Shown piece by piece: positions 45,783 through 55,049 of a stretch of DNA of 64,000 bases (the stretch's first letter is position 1; every line of letters starts with the position of its first letter). Origin of the DNA: Pseudomonas citronellolis. GTDB taxonomy: Bacteria > Pseudomonadota > Gammaproteobacteria > Pseudomonadales > Pseudomonadaceae. The DNA lies in NCBI RefSeq assembly GCF_900112375.1, contig NZ_FOLS01000023.1:62001-126000 (forward strand), given 5' to 3'. The translations under genes and the position numbers were made by a program. The notes below the pieces were generated by a model. It was given only the letters and a program-made list of their open reading frames with translations. It was not told where the DNA came from and searched no databases.

Positions 45783-46736
45783 TCAGCCGCGGCGTTTGAG
45801 GGTTTCCGACGGCAGTTCGCCGAACTGCTGGCGGTAGCTTTCGGAGAAGCGCCCCAGGTGCAGGAAGCCGTAGTCCAGCGCCAGTTCGGTGACGCTGCGT
45901 ACGTTGCAGCTGGGGTCGGAGAGGCAGGCGCGGATGCGTTCGAGCTTGCGTTGGCGGATGTACTGGCGCGGGGTGGCGCTGGCGTGGCGTTCGAACAGGG
46001 CGTAGAGCGAACGCAGGCTCATCTTCGCCTGGCGGGCCAGTTCCTCGATGTCGATGTCCTGCCGCAGGTTGCGCCCTATGTAGTCGTCGATGCGCTCGAA
46101 GCAGGCCATGGGCGCGGCCAGGCATTCGCGGCTGACGTTGGTCTGCAGCAGGGTCAGCAGCTTGCTGGCGACGATCTGCTGGTAGTGCTCCTCGATGCGC
46201 GGCAGGCGCTCGCTGGATTCGGCTTCCATGCAGACCATGCCCAGCAGGTTGACGAAGCCTTCCAGCTCGCCCAGGCGGTAGCGGCTCTCGGTGAAGCGCG
46301 GGCCCTGGCGCGGGTGGGCCCAGCGCTGTTCGGCGCAGATGCCTTCGAGCACCGCGGTGGGGATCTTGATGATGAATTTCTCGCAGTCGTCCGAGTAGGT
46401 CAGGTCGACCGGATCGTCCGGGTTGATCAGCAGCAGCTCGCCGGGCTCCAGGTAGTGTTCCCGGCCCTGGCCGCGCCACAGGCAGTGGCCGTGCAGCAGC
46501 ACCTGCAGGTGGTAGATGGTCTCCAGCGCCGGCGAGGTGACGCGCACGGCGGCGCCGTAGCGGATGCGGCAGAGGTCGAGGCTGGCGAACTTGCGGTGGT
46601 TGAGGCTGGCCTCGGGGCGGCCGTGGGCGGGCATGCGCAGGGCGTGGTTGCCGACGTGCTGGTTGACGTAGCCGGACACCGCGTAGGGGTCGGCTCGCTC
46701 GAATACCCGGCTGCGCTCGCTCAGCAGGTTCTCCAT
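45783..46736 (-). CDS. benR: AraC/XylS-family benzoate regulator
   Basis: 317-aa activator from ATG 46736 (MENLLSERSRVFERADPYAVS), upstream of and codirectional with benABCD as in P. putida. Carries the XylS-type N-terminal AraC-binding-like domain (FERADPYAVSGYVNQHVGNH) and the C-terminal HTH pair (IDIEELARQAKMSLRSLYALFERH; VTELALDYGFLHLGRFSESYRQQFG). Two matching binding boxes lie before benA. The frame is open upstream to 46853, but that part has no family resemblance. Confidence 0.94.
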   Translation of the reverse strand: MENLLSERSRVFERADPYAVSGYVNQHVGNHALRMPAHGRPEASLNHRKFASLDLCRIRYGAAVRVTSPALETIYHLQVLLHGHCLWRGQGREHYLEPGELLLINPDDPVDLTYSDDCEKFIIKIPTAVLEGICAEQRWAHPRQGPRFTESRYRLGELEGFVNLLGMVCMEAESSERLPRIEEHYQQIVASKLLTLLQTNVSRECLAAPMACFERIDDYIGRNLRQDIDIEELARQAKMSLRSLYALFERHASATPRQYIRQRKLERIRACLSDPSCNVRSVTELALDYGFLHLGRFSESYRQQFGELPSETLKRRG

Positions 46737-46750
46737 ACAGGCACTCACTC

Positions 46751-46760
46751 TTGTTGTTGT
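46751..46760 (-). promoter_or_regulatory. Hfq/Crc CA motif before benR
   Basis: ACAACAACAA on the minus strand, 15 nt upstream of the benR ATG. In P. putida benR translation is a known Crc target. Confidence 0.75.
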
Positions 46761-46968
46761 CGTCCGCGCTCTTCGTCGCGGCTCGTGCCCGTCCAGTCTA
46801 TGCCGGGGCCGGGATGGCGGGGCCCGGCAGAGATGGACGGTCGTGCGGGCCACCCCGGATCGGGGACGGCTGGCCCGCGTAGCGTCCGGCCACCCTAAAG
46901 GCCGGAAGGCGGGCGGCGCAATTCGACCTGTGGCGCAGTGTTCGCTTATCGCACGCTTTCACCCCGGC

Positions 46969-47382
46969 TCATTGCCAGCAGCTGCTGGCCGTGCCGGTGC
47001 CGGTGGCGCCGCGGGTGCCGGCCTGGTCGAGGGTGAGCGTCAGGCATTCGCTGTCCCTGGCCTGGCTGCCGGTGGCCGTGGCGGTCAGGGTGTAGGTCGA
47101 GGCGCTGACGTTGGAGATGGCCAGGCCGTAGTACTGCAGGCTGGCGACGTAGCTGGTCATGTTCAGCGCCGCGGCGCTGCTGGCGTAGCTGTTGTTCTGC
47201 GCGAAGTAGCGCTCCTGCCGCGCCGCGGCCTCGCTGAGCAGCGCCTGGCCTTCGGCGCGGTGGCTGCGCAGCACGTACTTCTGGTAGCTGGGCAGCGCGA
47301 TGGCCGCGAGTATCGCCAGGATGACCACGACGATCATCATTTCTATCAGGGTGAAGCCGCGGCTTCGCTGTGCAGGTTTCAT
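46969..47382 (-). CDS. pilE: Type IV minor pilin PilE
   Basis: 137-aa type IV prepilin. Class III leader MKPAQRSRG, then FTLIEMMIVVVILAILAAIALPSYQKYVLRSHRAEGQ with Glu at mature position 5, and two Cys near the C-terminus. It closes the minor-pilin operon and is expected to prime pilus assembly with the other minor pilins. ATG 47382, 11 bp after pilY1; the same frame runs on upstream through pilY1 only as a shadow. Confidence 0.93.
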   Translation of the reverse strand: MKPAQRSRGFTLIEMMIVVVILAILAAIALPSYQKYVLRSHRAEGQALLSEAAARQERYFAQNNSYASSAAALNMTSYVASLQYYGLAISNVSASTYTLTATATGSQARDSECLTLTLDQAGTRGATGTGTASSCWQ

Positions 47383-47393
47383 CGCTGGCCCTT

Positions 47394-50300
47394 TCAGTTG
47401 GAATCGCTCGGCAGCACCTGCCAGCTGCGCCGGCCGCTGACCGTGCCGGTGTTGGTGGCCACGCCGTCGAGGGTATTTTCGGAGTTGCCCCAGGTGTAGC
47501 CGCCGGACAGGGTGATGTCGCCGCCGTCGGTGACGAAGCCGGATATCGACTCGTAGGTGCCGTCGCTGTTCAGGTCGAAGACGTTGTAGTCGGTCTTGCC
47601 GCCGCTCTCCGGGTCCACCGCGTAGACGGTGCCGGACAACCCCGCGGCGCAGGTGCCGGTCTGCGGCGTGGAGCTGGCGAAGATCAGGCTGGAGCCGTAC
47701 AGCGTCATGTCGTAGATCAGCCGCTCGCCAGTGCGCGGGAAGTCGAAGTACCAGCCCCAGGTGGCGACGTTGGCGTCGGCGGTGTTGCCGCTGCTGTCGT
47801 ACCAGGTGACGTCGCTCTCGCTCAGGGTGTAGGTGGTGGTGCCGTCGGTGGTGCCGGCGGTCAGCGTCTGCTGTTGCAGGTCGCTGCGCGTCTTGGCCGC
47901 GGTCAGCGAGGCGCTGGTGGCTTCGCCGGCGGTCTTGCGGTCCCAGATGCCGTAGACGCTCTGGGTGGCGGTGGAGGTCTTGTCCGAGGTGGTCAGGTAG
48001 CGGCCGGTGCCGAAGGCGACGATGTAGCCGGTGCCGCTGGGGTGCTCGACCAGGCTCGGCGCCGCGGTGATCGGCTGGCGCACGTTGCTGGCGTTGCGCG
48101 CCACGTATAGCGGATTGCCGCCGAAGGCCACGGCGAACTTGGCGTCGGCGGCGCTGGCGGTGAGCGGGCTGCTGGCGCTGGTGTCGATCAGGTCGAAGCG
48201 CCAGAGGTCGCCCAGCAGGTCGCCGGCATAAGCGTAGTCGGCGATGCCGTCGCTGTTCACGTCGGCCACGTAGAGCCGCGACAGGCCGTTGGCCAGGCTG
48301 TCGATCGCGCCAGTGTCGGTGGTGGTCAGGCTGGGGGTGGCGGTGATCTTCTTCAGCAGGGTGCCGCTCTGGATGTCGATGATCAGCAGCGAGGCGCTGT
48401 TGCTGCCGCTCTCGTAGCCGTTGGGCACCAGGGCCACCCACTTGCCGTCGTGCAGGCGGGCGATGCTGGGCTTGGCGGCGGTGTAGCCGAGGCTGGAGTC
48501 GTTGTCGCTGGTGAACTCCCAGAGCAGGCTCGGCGATGCCGGGTCGGTGATGTCCAGGGCGAACACCTCGCGGCCGCCGGCGCCGAGGCTGCCGAGCAGC
48601 ACCTTGTGCCAGGCCGAGCCGTAGTAGACGTCGGCCACCACCGGGGTGCCGTCGACGAAGTAGCGGTGCTCGGTGCCTTCGTCCTGGCCGTAGTCGCTGG
48701 CGGTGAGGATGTTCAGGTTGGCGATCACCGCGCTGGGGATGAAGGCGAACAGCTCGGCCCCGGTGCTGGCGTTGAAGGCGTGCAGCATGCCGTCGTTGGC
48801 ACCGACGTAGACCGCCGCCGGCTTGGCGGCCTGTTCGCTGGCGTAGGTGGCGTAGCTGGTGCTGCCCTCCAGGGCGTCGGCCCGCGCGGTGATGTAGTCG
48901 GCGCCGCTGACCAGCACCGGCGAGGAGTTGACGATGTCGCCGAGCAGCGAGGAACGGCTGCGGAAGCTGGTGTTGCTGCCGCGCAGGAAGTCCACGCGGG
49001 TCGAGCCCTTGCTGTCGACCACGCCGGCGGCTGTGCGGTTGAGCGTGGTCTGCTGGGCGCTGCTGAGGTTGGCCCAGGTGAACGAGGTCAGGCTGCCGTT
49101 CTTGGCGAAGTAGATGTTGCGGCTGCTGGGCAACTGCGCCGAGGCCTTCCACAGGGTGGTGGTGGTCGTGCTGGTGGCGCCGCTGCTGGAGGTGGTCTTG
49201 ACCTTCTGCTTCTTGATCAGGTCGCCGGTCCAGTCGCTGGAGCTGAAGTTGGTGCTGTAGACGTAGTCGCCGTCGTCCAGCGACTGCGAGTCCACCGCCA
49301 CCGCGGTGACCGAGGTGTTGAGCTGGAGGATGTCGTCGAAGGCCGACTTCAGCTGGCTGGCCAGCTTGCTCGGGTTGCTCACCAGGAAGTAGTTGTCCGG
49401 GGTGCCGTCGCCGTCGGTATCCCAGGTGCTGAGATCGCTCTTGCCGTACTTGGCGGCGTACCACAGCGGGTCCTGCAGGGTGGTGACGGCGGTGGAGGTG
49501 GATGGCGTGAAGGTGCGGGTATGCGAGTCGGAACGCCCGCTGATGCTCGCGCTGTTGTTCGCCAGGCCCGGCAGGTAGCTGCAGTTGGCGTTGGTCGCCG
49601 AGCAGTCGCCGGGGTACTTGCCGTCCGGGGTGTCGAGCTTGTAGCGCGTGGTCCCGCTGCCGCCGCCGGTGACCTCCAGGTAGACGCCGTCCTTGGTGGT
49701 GCCGGACATGGTGTAGCCCATGTGCGACTCGTAGGAGGCCACCGAATATTCGGTCTTGGAGGTGACCGACACGGTGCCGTCGCTGTTGGCCGTCACCGTG
49801 TAGAGCACGATGGCGTCCATGTCGTAGTCGCTGCCCTGGGCCGAGTCGTCGTAGACCACGCGGAAGGTGATGGTGCTGATGTTGCCGCTGCTGTCCTTGG
49901 TCAGGGTGTCGATGTAGAAGCCGGTGATCTGGCTGACCACGCCCTGGGTCACGTCCATGCTGAAGGGCACCAGCTTGAGGCTGCCCTTGCTGGTGGTGAT
50001 CTTGATGTTGGGCAAGGTCGAGGACAGCGCGATGGAGAAGCTCTGCACCTTGTTCGAGCCTGCAGTGGTCAGCACCGTCTGGCTGCCGAAGTAGCTCACC
50101 GCGGCGGTGCTGTAGCTGCCCTGGCGCGTCGGTTCCTCGGCCAGGCCGCGGATGCTGGCGAAGCTGCTGGCGGACTTGGCGGTGGGCGCCGAGTCGTTGG
50201 TGGTGCCGGAGGATTCGCCGATGTTGACCTTGGCGCTGGCGCCCACCTCCTTGCTCCACAGGGTGGCGCCCAGGGTGGCGAAGTCGAAGCCGATGTCGTC

Positions 50301-51674
50301 GGTGGGCTTCACGTCGCTGCCCAGGGTGCTGCCGGGCACGTCCGAGTCGTAGCTGGGGTTGATGTCGCTCATCAGCGTCATGAACGGCCGGGTGCACGAC
50401 GGATAGGTCGAGTAGGGGTTGCTCCAGGTGGATACGCTGGACAACCCGAGCGCGGTGTCGATGCTGCCCGAGGCATAGTTGCTGTTGAGCGCCTTGCCGG
50501 CGTAGTAGCGCAGGGCCTCGTAGGCCATCTCGCCCAGGGGGTTGCCCCAGTCCGGGCAACTGCCGTTGGTCAGCGGGTTGAGCAGGGTGCCGCTGCTGCA
50601 GCGCTGGTAGTACACCAGGCGGTCGAGGTTGGCGACGATGCCGCTGTTGTTCACGTAGCAGCGCGAGTTCAGGCAGCCGGTGCCGCTGGTGGCGTCGGTG
50701 AGGAAGCGCCCGGTGCTGGCGGTGTATTCGTCGCCGAAGCTGGCCGGCGCCTTGCGCAGCACGCCGCCACGCAGGTTGTTGGTATAGGTGCCGGTCATCA
50801 GGCCGAAGTACATCTTGTTCGAGGCGCCGTAGTCGTGCAGCACGCCGGTGGGCTTGTAGACGCTGCCGTACTGCACGCAGTTGCTTTCCAGCAGGCCGCT
50901 GACGCAGGCCTGCACGCGCACGGTCATGTCCGGGCTGGGGGTGACGCTGGTGCTGGAGGAAATGGTGTTGGTGGCCTGCGGGTCCTCCCGCGAAACCCAG
51001 TTCCAGATGCGGTAGCTGGTATTGCTGATCACCCGCAGCTTGGGCACGGCGCTGCTGCTGTAGCCGGTCAGCGTGGACGTGCCGCTGGCCGGCCGCGAGG
51101 TGTTGGCGAAGAGGATGTACTTGCTGCTGTCCGGGACGCTCAGCGGCGCGTAGTCGGCGATGTTGTAGCCGTCGCGGGCGACGCTCTTGTATTCCTTGCC
51201 CCAACTGTGCGCGTCGTTGGGGATGAAGGCGCGCTCCAGCACCGTGGCGGTGGCGCTGTCGGTGGAGCGGTAGCCGCCGTAGAGCACCTTGCGCAGCACG
51301 TCCAGGCGCGACATGGTCAGGTAGTTGAGGAAGTCGCCGCTCCACTGGCTGCTGCATTTCTTGGTGCTGGTGACGCTCTTCGGGACGAAGACGTTGTTGC
51401 TGCTGTCGTAGCTGTAGCACTTGTACGAGTCGAAATAGCCGGTGTAGTCGATGCTCGGCTTGTAGTAGATGTCCAACTGGCCGTCGCCGTCGATGTCCGA
51501 GGCGTCGTTGTAGGCCGGGAAATAGAGCTTCTGGTCGCGGCCGACCACCAGCATGTTCATCGGCGGCGCGATGTTGCTGACGAACAGCGGCGTCTGCGCC
51601 AGCACCGAGGCCCGGGCGCCGGCGCACAGCAGGCAGGACAGCAGGAACAGCGCCAGCATGCGCAGCGGTTTCAT
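47394..51674 (-). CDS. pilY1: Type IV pilus tip/assembly protein PilY1
   Basis: 1426-aa exported protein with a signal peptide (MKPLRMLALFLLSCLLCAGARA). The N-terminal half is a long variable region with a DIDGDGQLDIYY calcium-loop-like motif (residues 60-71); the C-terminal part is the PilC/PilY1 beta-propeller, with the calcium-loop-like DVNSDGIADYAYAG that in P. aeruginosa PilY1 controls retraction. Also DTDGDGTPDNYF. Start ATG 51674, with AGGAGG 9-10 nt upstream. PilY1 caps the minor-pilin tip complex and acts in adhesion and surface sensing. Confidence 0.95.
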   Translation of the reverse strand: MKPLRMLALFLLSCLLCAGARASVLAQTPLFVSNIAPPMNMLVVGRDQKLYFPAYNDASDIDGDGQLDIYYKPSIDYTGYFDSYKCYSYDSSNNVFVPKSVTSTKKCSSQWSGDFLNYLTMSRLDVLRKVLYGGYRSTDSATATVLERAFIPNDAHSWGKEYKSVARDGYNIADYAPLSVPDSSKYILFANTSRPASGTSTLTGYSSSAVPKLRVISNTSYRIWNWVSREDPQATNTISSSTSVTPSPDMTVRVQACVSGLLESNCVQYGSVYKPTGVLHDYGASNKMYFGLMTGTYTNNLRGGVLRKAPASFGDEYTASTGRFLTDATSGTGCLNSRCYVNNSGIVANLDRLVYYQRCSSGTLLNPLTNGSCPDWGNPLGEMAYEALRYYAGKALNSNYASGSIDTALGLSSVSTWSNPYSTYPSCTRPFMTLMSDINPSYDSDVPGSTLGSDVKPTDDIGFDFATLGATLWSKEVGASAKVNIGESSGTTNDSAPTAKSASSFASIRGLAEEPTRQGSYSTAAVSYFGSQTVLTTAGSNKVQSFSIALSSTLPNIKITTSKGSLKLVPFSMDVTQGVVSQITGFYIDTLTKDSSGNISTITFRVVYDDSAQGSDYDMDAIVLYTVTANSDGTVSVTSKTEYSVASYESHMGYTMSGTTKDGVYLEVTGGGSGTTRYKLDTPDGKYPGDCSATNANCSYLPGLANNSASISGRSDSHTRTFTPSTSTAVTTLQDPLWYAAKYGKSDLSTWDTDGDGTPDNYFLVSNPSKLASQLKSAFDDILQLNTSVTAVAVDSQSLDDGDYVYSTNFSSSDWTGDLIKKQKVKTTSSSGATSTTTTTLWKASAQLPSSRNIYFAKNGSLTSFTWANLSSAQQTTLNRTAAGVVDSKGSTRVDFLRGSNTSFRSRSSLLGDIVNSSPVLVSGADYITARADALEGSTSYATYASEQAAKPAAVYVGANDGMLHAFNASTGAELFAFIPSAVIANLNILTASDYGQDEGTEHRYFVDGTPVVADVYYGSAWHKVLLGSLGAGGREVFALDITDPASPSLLWEFTSDNDSSLGYTAAKPSIARLHDGKWVALVPNGYESGSNSASLLIIDIQSGTLLKKITATPSLTTTDTGAIDSLANGLSRLYVADVNSDGIADYAYAGDLLGDLWRFDLIDTSASSPLTASAADAKFAVAFGGNPLYVARNASNVRQPITAAPSLVEHPSGTGYIVAFGTGRYLTTSDKTSTATQSVYGIWDRKTAGEATSASLTAAKTRSDLQQQTLTAGTTDGTTTYTLSESDVTWYDSSGNTADANVATWGWYFDFPRTGERLIYDMTLYGSSLIFASSTPQTGTCAAGLSGTVYAVDPESGGKTDYNVFDLNSDGTYESISGFVTDGGDITLSGGYTWGNSENTLDGVATNTGTVSGRRSWQVLPSDSN

Positions 51675-51697
51675 GGCGGGGAGCCTCCTTGCGGGCC

Positions 51698-52237
51698 TCA
51701 TGGGATCACCAGCGCGGTGCTGGAGCGCAGGCACAGGGTATTGGCGGCGCAGCCGGTGGCGCTGTCGCTGTCCTTGTAGGCCTGGGCGTTGACTTCGTAG
51801 TAATAGGTGCAACCGGACTGGCCCTTGGACAGGTAGGCGTTGGCGCTGCCGCCGGAGCCGCCCTTGCAGCTGTTGCCGATGTAGCGCAAGTACCAGCGCG
51901 CGTTGCGCGGCAGGCTGGTGGCGCCGTCCAGCCCGGTATAGGCCGTGGCGCCGGAGAAGTCCGCGGCATAGCTGCTGGCCAGGCCGGTATAGCAGGGGCT
52001 GGACGACGAGCAGGCCTCCAGCGCGCGGCTGCTCTCGCTCACCCTGCCCTCGCCTTCGCGCAGCGCCGACTCGGCGGCGCTGGTCAGCCGTTGCAGTTCC
52101 AGGCGGTTGCCGGTCATCCGCCCTTCCAACTGCATCTCGCGCATGCCGCCGACCGCCAGCAGGGTCAGCACCAGCAGCATCACCAGGGCGACGAACAGCA
52201 CGGCGCCGCGCTGCCGCCCATGCACGGGAATACTCAT
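51698..52237 (-). CDS. pilX: Type IV minor pilin PilX
   Basis: 179 aa from ATG 52237. Short leader MSIPVHGRQRG followed by AVLFVALVMLLVLTLLAVGGMREMQLEGRMTGNR; mature position 5 lacks Glu, as is normal for PilX. Four Cys in the C-terminal half. Overlaps pilW by ATGA. A long frame upstream of the ATG is a shadow over pilW and pilV. Confidence 0.93.
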   Translation of the reverse strand: MSIPVHGRQRGAVLFVALVMLLVLTLLAVGGMREMQLEGRMTGNRLELQRLTSAAESALREGEGRVSESSRALEACSSSSPCYTGLASSYAADFSGATAYTGLDGATSLPRNARWYLRYIGNSCKGGSGGSANAYLSKGQSGCTYYYEVNAQAYKDSDSATGCAANTLCLRSSTALVIP

Positions 52238-53010
52238 GGCATCAGGTTCCTCAACATGCTGCTGCCGCTGACGATGCGCCGCAGGGTGCCGTCGCCGTCG
52301 GTGCAGGCGCTGCCGCCGCTCAGGGTCGTCCAGTCGGCGCAGGTGGTGGTGCTCATGCCGCCGGTCAGGTTGCTCCCGCTGCTGGCCAGCAGCAGCGTGT
52401 AGCGTAGGCTGCGCACGGTCTGCGCGCTGCCCGGGCTGGCGACGTACTTGGCGACCTGGCGGGCGTTCTCGTCGGTGCCGGTGTCCACGCCGTAGTCGAA
52501 GTGCACCGCCGCCACGTTGTCGGCCAGCACGCTGCCGTTGCAGCTGAGCTGGCCGCTGGCCAGGCCGATCTTCTCCACCACGTCGTTGCTCGGGCTGAAG
52601 GTCGCGTAGGGCGTGGTCAGCCCCGGCACGCTCGCCAGGGAGGCGCCGGTGCAGTCGGTGTCGGTGGCGTCGCGCGGCTGGTAGCGCAGGCACAGGGTGT
52701 TGGCGTCCACCCGCACCAGCGCCTGGCCGGCGGCGAAGCTGCAGCCGTTCGTGCTCTGCGCCGGAAAGGCGGTGCTCATGCGCGCCGACGGCTGGCGCCG
52801 GTAGCCGGCCCGGGACAGGCGCGCGTCCAGCACCTGCTGCAGGTAGCGGGCGTTGTCGAGGTTCTCGGACTGGCCGGCGAAGTAGCGGGTGCGGGTGCTG
52901 CCGTCGAGGTACATCTGGGTGACGCCCAGTATCAGGAACAGGCCGAGGGTCATGGCCACCATCAGCTCGACCAGCGAGAGGCCGGCCTGGCGGCGGGAAT
53001 GGGCGGGCAT
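52234..53010 (-). CDS. pilW: Type IV minor pilin PilW
   Basis: 258 aa. Leader MPAHSRRQAG, then LSLVELMVAMTLGLFLILGVTQMYLDG with Glu5. Large C-terminal domain with several Cys, the usual PilW size. Immediately follows pilV. Confidence 0.94.
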   Translation of the reverse strand: MPAHSRRQAGLSLVELMVAMTLGLFLILGVTQMYLDGSTRTRYFAGQSENLDNARYLQQVLDARLSRAGYRRQPSARMSTAFPAQSTNGCSFAAGQALVRVDANTLCLRYQPRDATDTDCTGASLASVPGLTTPYATFSPSNDVVEKIGLASGQLSCNGSVLADNVAAVHFDYGVDTGTDENARQVAKYVASPGSAQTVRSLRYTLLLASSGSNLTGGMSTTTCADWTTLSGGSACTDGDGTLRRIVSGSSMLRNLMP

Positions 53011-53556
53011 TCAGGGCTCCTCGCGCAGCACGTAGTGGCAGATGGTCGGGTCGCTGCCGGGGCTGGCCTCCAGGCACTCGCCGGACTTCACCCGCCAGGC
53101 GAGCTGGATCTCGATGGCCGAGCCAGTGCCGCTGCAGGTGCTGGCGCCGTTGCTGCGGCAGATGTGGAAGTCGCTGCTCATCAGGCTGGCGGCATCGGGC
53201 AGCGCCTGCTGCACCCGCTGCGCCCAGCAACCCAGGCGCTGCGAAGCGCTCAGCGCAGCCAGCGAGGCGCAACTGCTCGGCGCCGCCGGGAAGGCGCTGC
53301 CGGTGGCCTTGTAGTAGTCGGAGCTGGCCGGCGGCGTCAGCGGCGTGCCGGCGTCCTGGGCGGAATAGAGGTCGGTGCGGATGGTCTCCATCAGCTCGTC
53401 GGCCAGGGCTGCCGCCGTGCCGCGCACCGCCATGTCCTGGGAATAGGCGATCGCCCTGCCCTGCATGGCGAGCATGCCCAGCACGCCGACGCAGATCACC
53501 AGCAGCGCCACCAGCACTTCGATCAGGCTGAAGCCGGCCAGGCCACGGCGCGTCAT
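53011..53556 (-). CDS. pilV: Type IV minor pilin PilV
   Basis: 181 aa from ATG 53556. MTRRGLAG leader, FSLIEVLVALLVICVGVLGMLAMQ with Glu5; C-rich globular region. ATG overlaps the fimT stop by 4 bp. Upstream open frame is a shadow over fimT. Confidence 0.93.
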   Translation of the reverse strand: MTRRGLAGFSLIEVLVALLVICVGVLGMLAMQGRAIAYSQDMAVRGTAAALADELMETIRTDLYSAQDAGTPLTPPASSDYYKATGSAFPAAPSSCASLAALSASQRLGCWAQRVQQALPDAASLMSSDFHICRSNGASTCSGTGSAIEIQLAWRVKSGECLEASPGSDPTICHYVLREEP

Positions 53557-54056
53557 TGGCTGCTCCCCGAGCCAAAGCTCATGTAACCCGAAGCGGCGAC
53601 CTTGATGCTGTAGCTGCTGCCGCTCTTGCTGCCGCTGAGGCTCAGGCTGGCCACCGCGGCGCTGCCGTCGGCATGGAAGGTCAGCGCGCTGACGCTGCTG
53701 CTGATGCCGATGCTGGTGGGCAAGCTGAGGCGCTGCGACACCAGGCTGGAATCGAGCGAGGCGCAACTGCTGGCGCGCAGCAGCAGCCACTCGTAGGCGC
53801 TGCCGTTCTGGCACAGGCTGGTGGCGGTGCGCGTGCTCACGGCATCGGCGCGGGCGGCCTGGAGCAGGCGGTAGAGCGCCGAGGCGGAAGACTTCACCCG
53901 GCTGGACTCGATCAGCGAACCGAAGGCCGGCACGGCGATGCTGGCGAAGATCGCCACCAGGGCGACGACCACCATCAACTCGATCAGGGTGAAAGCGCGC
54001 TGACCCTCGGCCCCCTCCTTGGGCGCAGGTCTGCGCGGGTGAACGAAAAAGCTCAT
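53553..54056 (-). CDS. fimT: Type IV minor pilin FimT/FimU (GspH type)
   Basis: 167-aa GspH/FimT-domain pseudopilin opening the operon. The leader is long (20 residues, MSFFVHPRRPAPKEGAEGQR) and the residue before FTLIELMVVVALVAIFASIAVPAF is Ala rather than the usual Gly at the prepilin peptidase site. Mature Glu5 is present. Whether it corresponds to FimU or FimT of P. aeruginosa cannot be settled without alignment; position before pilV suggests a FimU role. Confidence 0.88.
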   Translation of the reverse strand: MSFFVHPRRPAPKEGAEGQRAFTLIELMVVVALVAIFASIAVPAFGSLIESSRVKSSASALYRLLQAARADAVSTRTATSLCQNGSAYEWLLLRASSCASLDSSLVSQRLSLPTSIGISSSVSALTFHADGSAAVASLSLSGSKSGSSYSIKVAASGYMSFGSGSSQ

Positions 54057-54250
54057 GGCCCGAACCGCTCGAACGACAGTTGCGTGAAACCCCGGCCGAG
54101 GGCCGGGATGCGATGGGCCTATTGTCGGGCCAGCGTTAGCGGCGGCATGTGTCCTTAATTTTTCATCGGCGATACATTCGCTACCGCTCGCAGGTGGGGG
54201 GCGACCGCTCGTCTGGTGTCATCTTTGGGGGCGGAAGAGGATGGCTCTTC

Positions 54251-55036
54251 GTAGGAGCGAGCTTGCTCGCGAACAATGGTTACCGGTGACGTAGGTGTTG
54301 GGTTCAAGAGCACCCTCACCCCAGCCCTCTCCCGCAAGCGGGAGAGGGGGCTGTCCTGAGTGAGGGGAAAACTCAGAGTCATCCTGATACTCCCATCTCC
54401 CCCTCGTCATTCCCGCGAACGCGGGACGCGGCTCCATCGCGAACAGCGCTTGCGCTGGCCCGAAGGGGAATAATCCAGTGACTGCGGGGTTCGCGAGCAA
54501 GCTCGCTCCTACGAAGAGCAAAAGCAAAAGCGCGTTCGCTCTTGCTTTTGGACTTCCAGAGAAACCTCCGCGCACTCCGAAACGCCCTTCAGAAGGCCGA
54601 ACGAAACCCCCGCTCAGGAGGTCATGCGACATGGATGTCGCGAGAGCCCCGTGGGCTACAGGGACGTACCCTCGGGGCGGGCCTCCGTGGCGGGGGAATT
54701 CGTGAGGGTAGCCCGACTCTGTCGGGCCCGTATGTTGGGGCAAGCCTTTTTGGGTCCTTTTGTGGCGTTTGACAAAAGGGACTCGCCCGAGGGGGCGAAA
54801 CGAGAGACATCCGAACACTCGGAGCGGCGCGGTACACCGAGCAAGAAGGCAGCTGGGTTCCCGCGTTCGCGGGAATGACGAGGTGAGGTTAGGGGTGGGA
54901 GGATGGCGCCTGACCGACGCGTCGCTCAGGACAGCCCCCTCTCCCTTCAGGGAGAGGGTTGGGGAGAGGGAGCGGAGTTCCCCCCGAAACACCAATGCAG
55001 CCGGGAAATGCCATTCGCGAGCAAGCTCGCTCCTAC
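54251..55036. repeat. Repeat-rich 1-kb gap between fimT and pcaK
   Basis: Besides the long repeat copy 2, this gap holds GTAGGAGCGAGC palindromes at 54251-54274, 54490-54512 and 55014-55036, CCCTCTCCC hairpins at 54312-54350 and 54934-54970, and CCCGCGAACGCGGGA units at 54405-54426 and 54854-54880. No credible gene is seen; the fimT promoter should lie at 54057-54230 but no clear -35/-10 pair could be chosen. Confidence 0.75.
54477..54882 (-). repeat. Long (about 405 bp) repeat, copy 2, inverted
   Basis: Reverse-complement counterpart of 45169-45572. The two copies flank benR and the six-gene minor-pilin operon with their GTAGGAGCGAGC ends facing inward. The variable part between the first palindrome and the CGCCCCCTCGGG block has diverged most; the central 250 bp is best conserved. 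Confidence 0.8.
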
Positions 55037-55049
55037 AGTCCCCCCGGCC

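Noticed and set aside
47394-47400. A pilY2 gene expected between pilY1 and pilE
   Set aside because: Only 11 bp separate the two genes, so no pilY2 is present here.
47383-51627. 1552-aa frame ending in PilE
   Set aside because: Everything before the PilE leader is a shadow of pilY1 in another frame, rich in Arg, Gln and His.
54219-54995. 258-aa minus-strand ORF in the fimT-pcaK gap
   Set aside because: Composed of several short repeat families and the long repeat; no coding signature.
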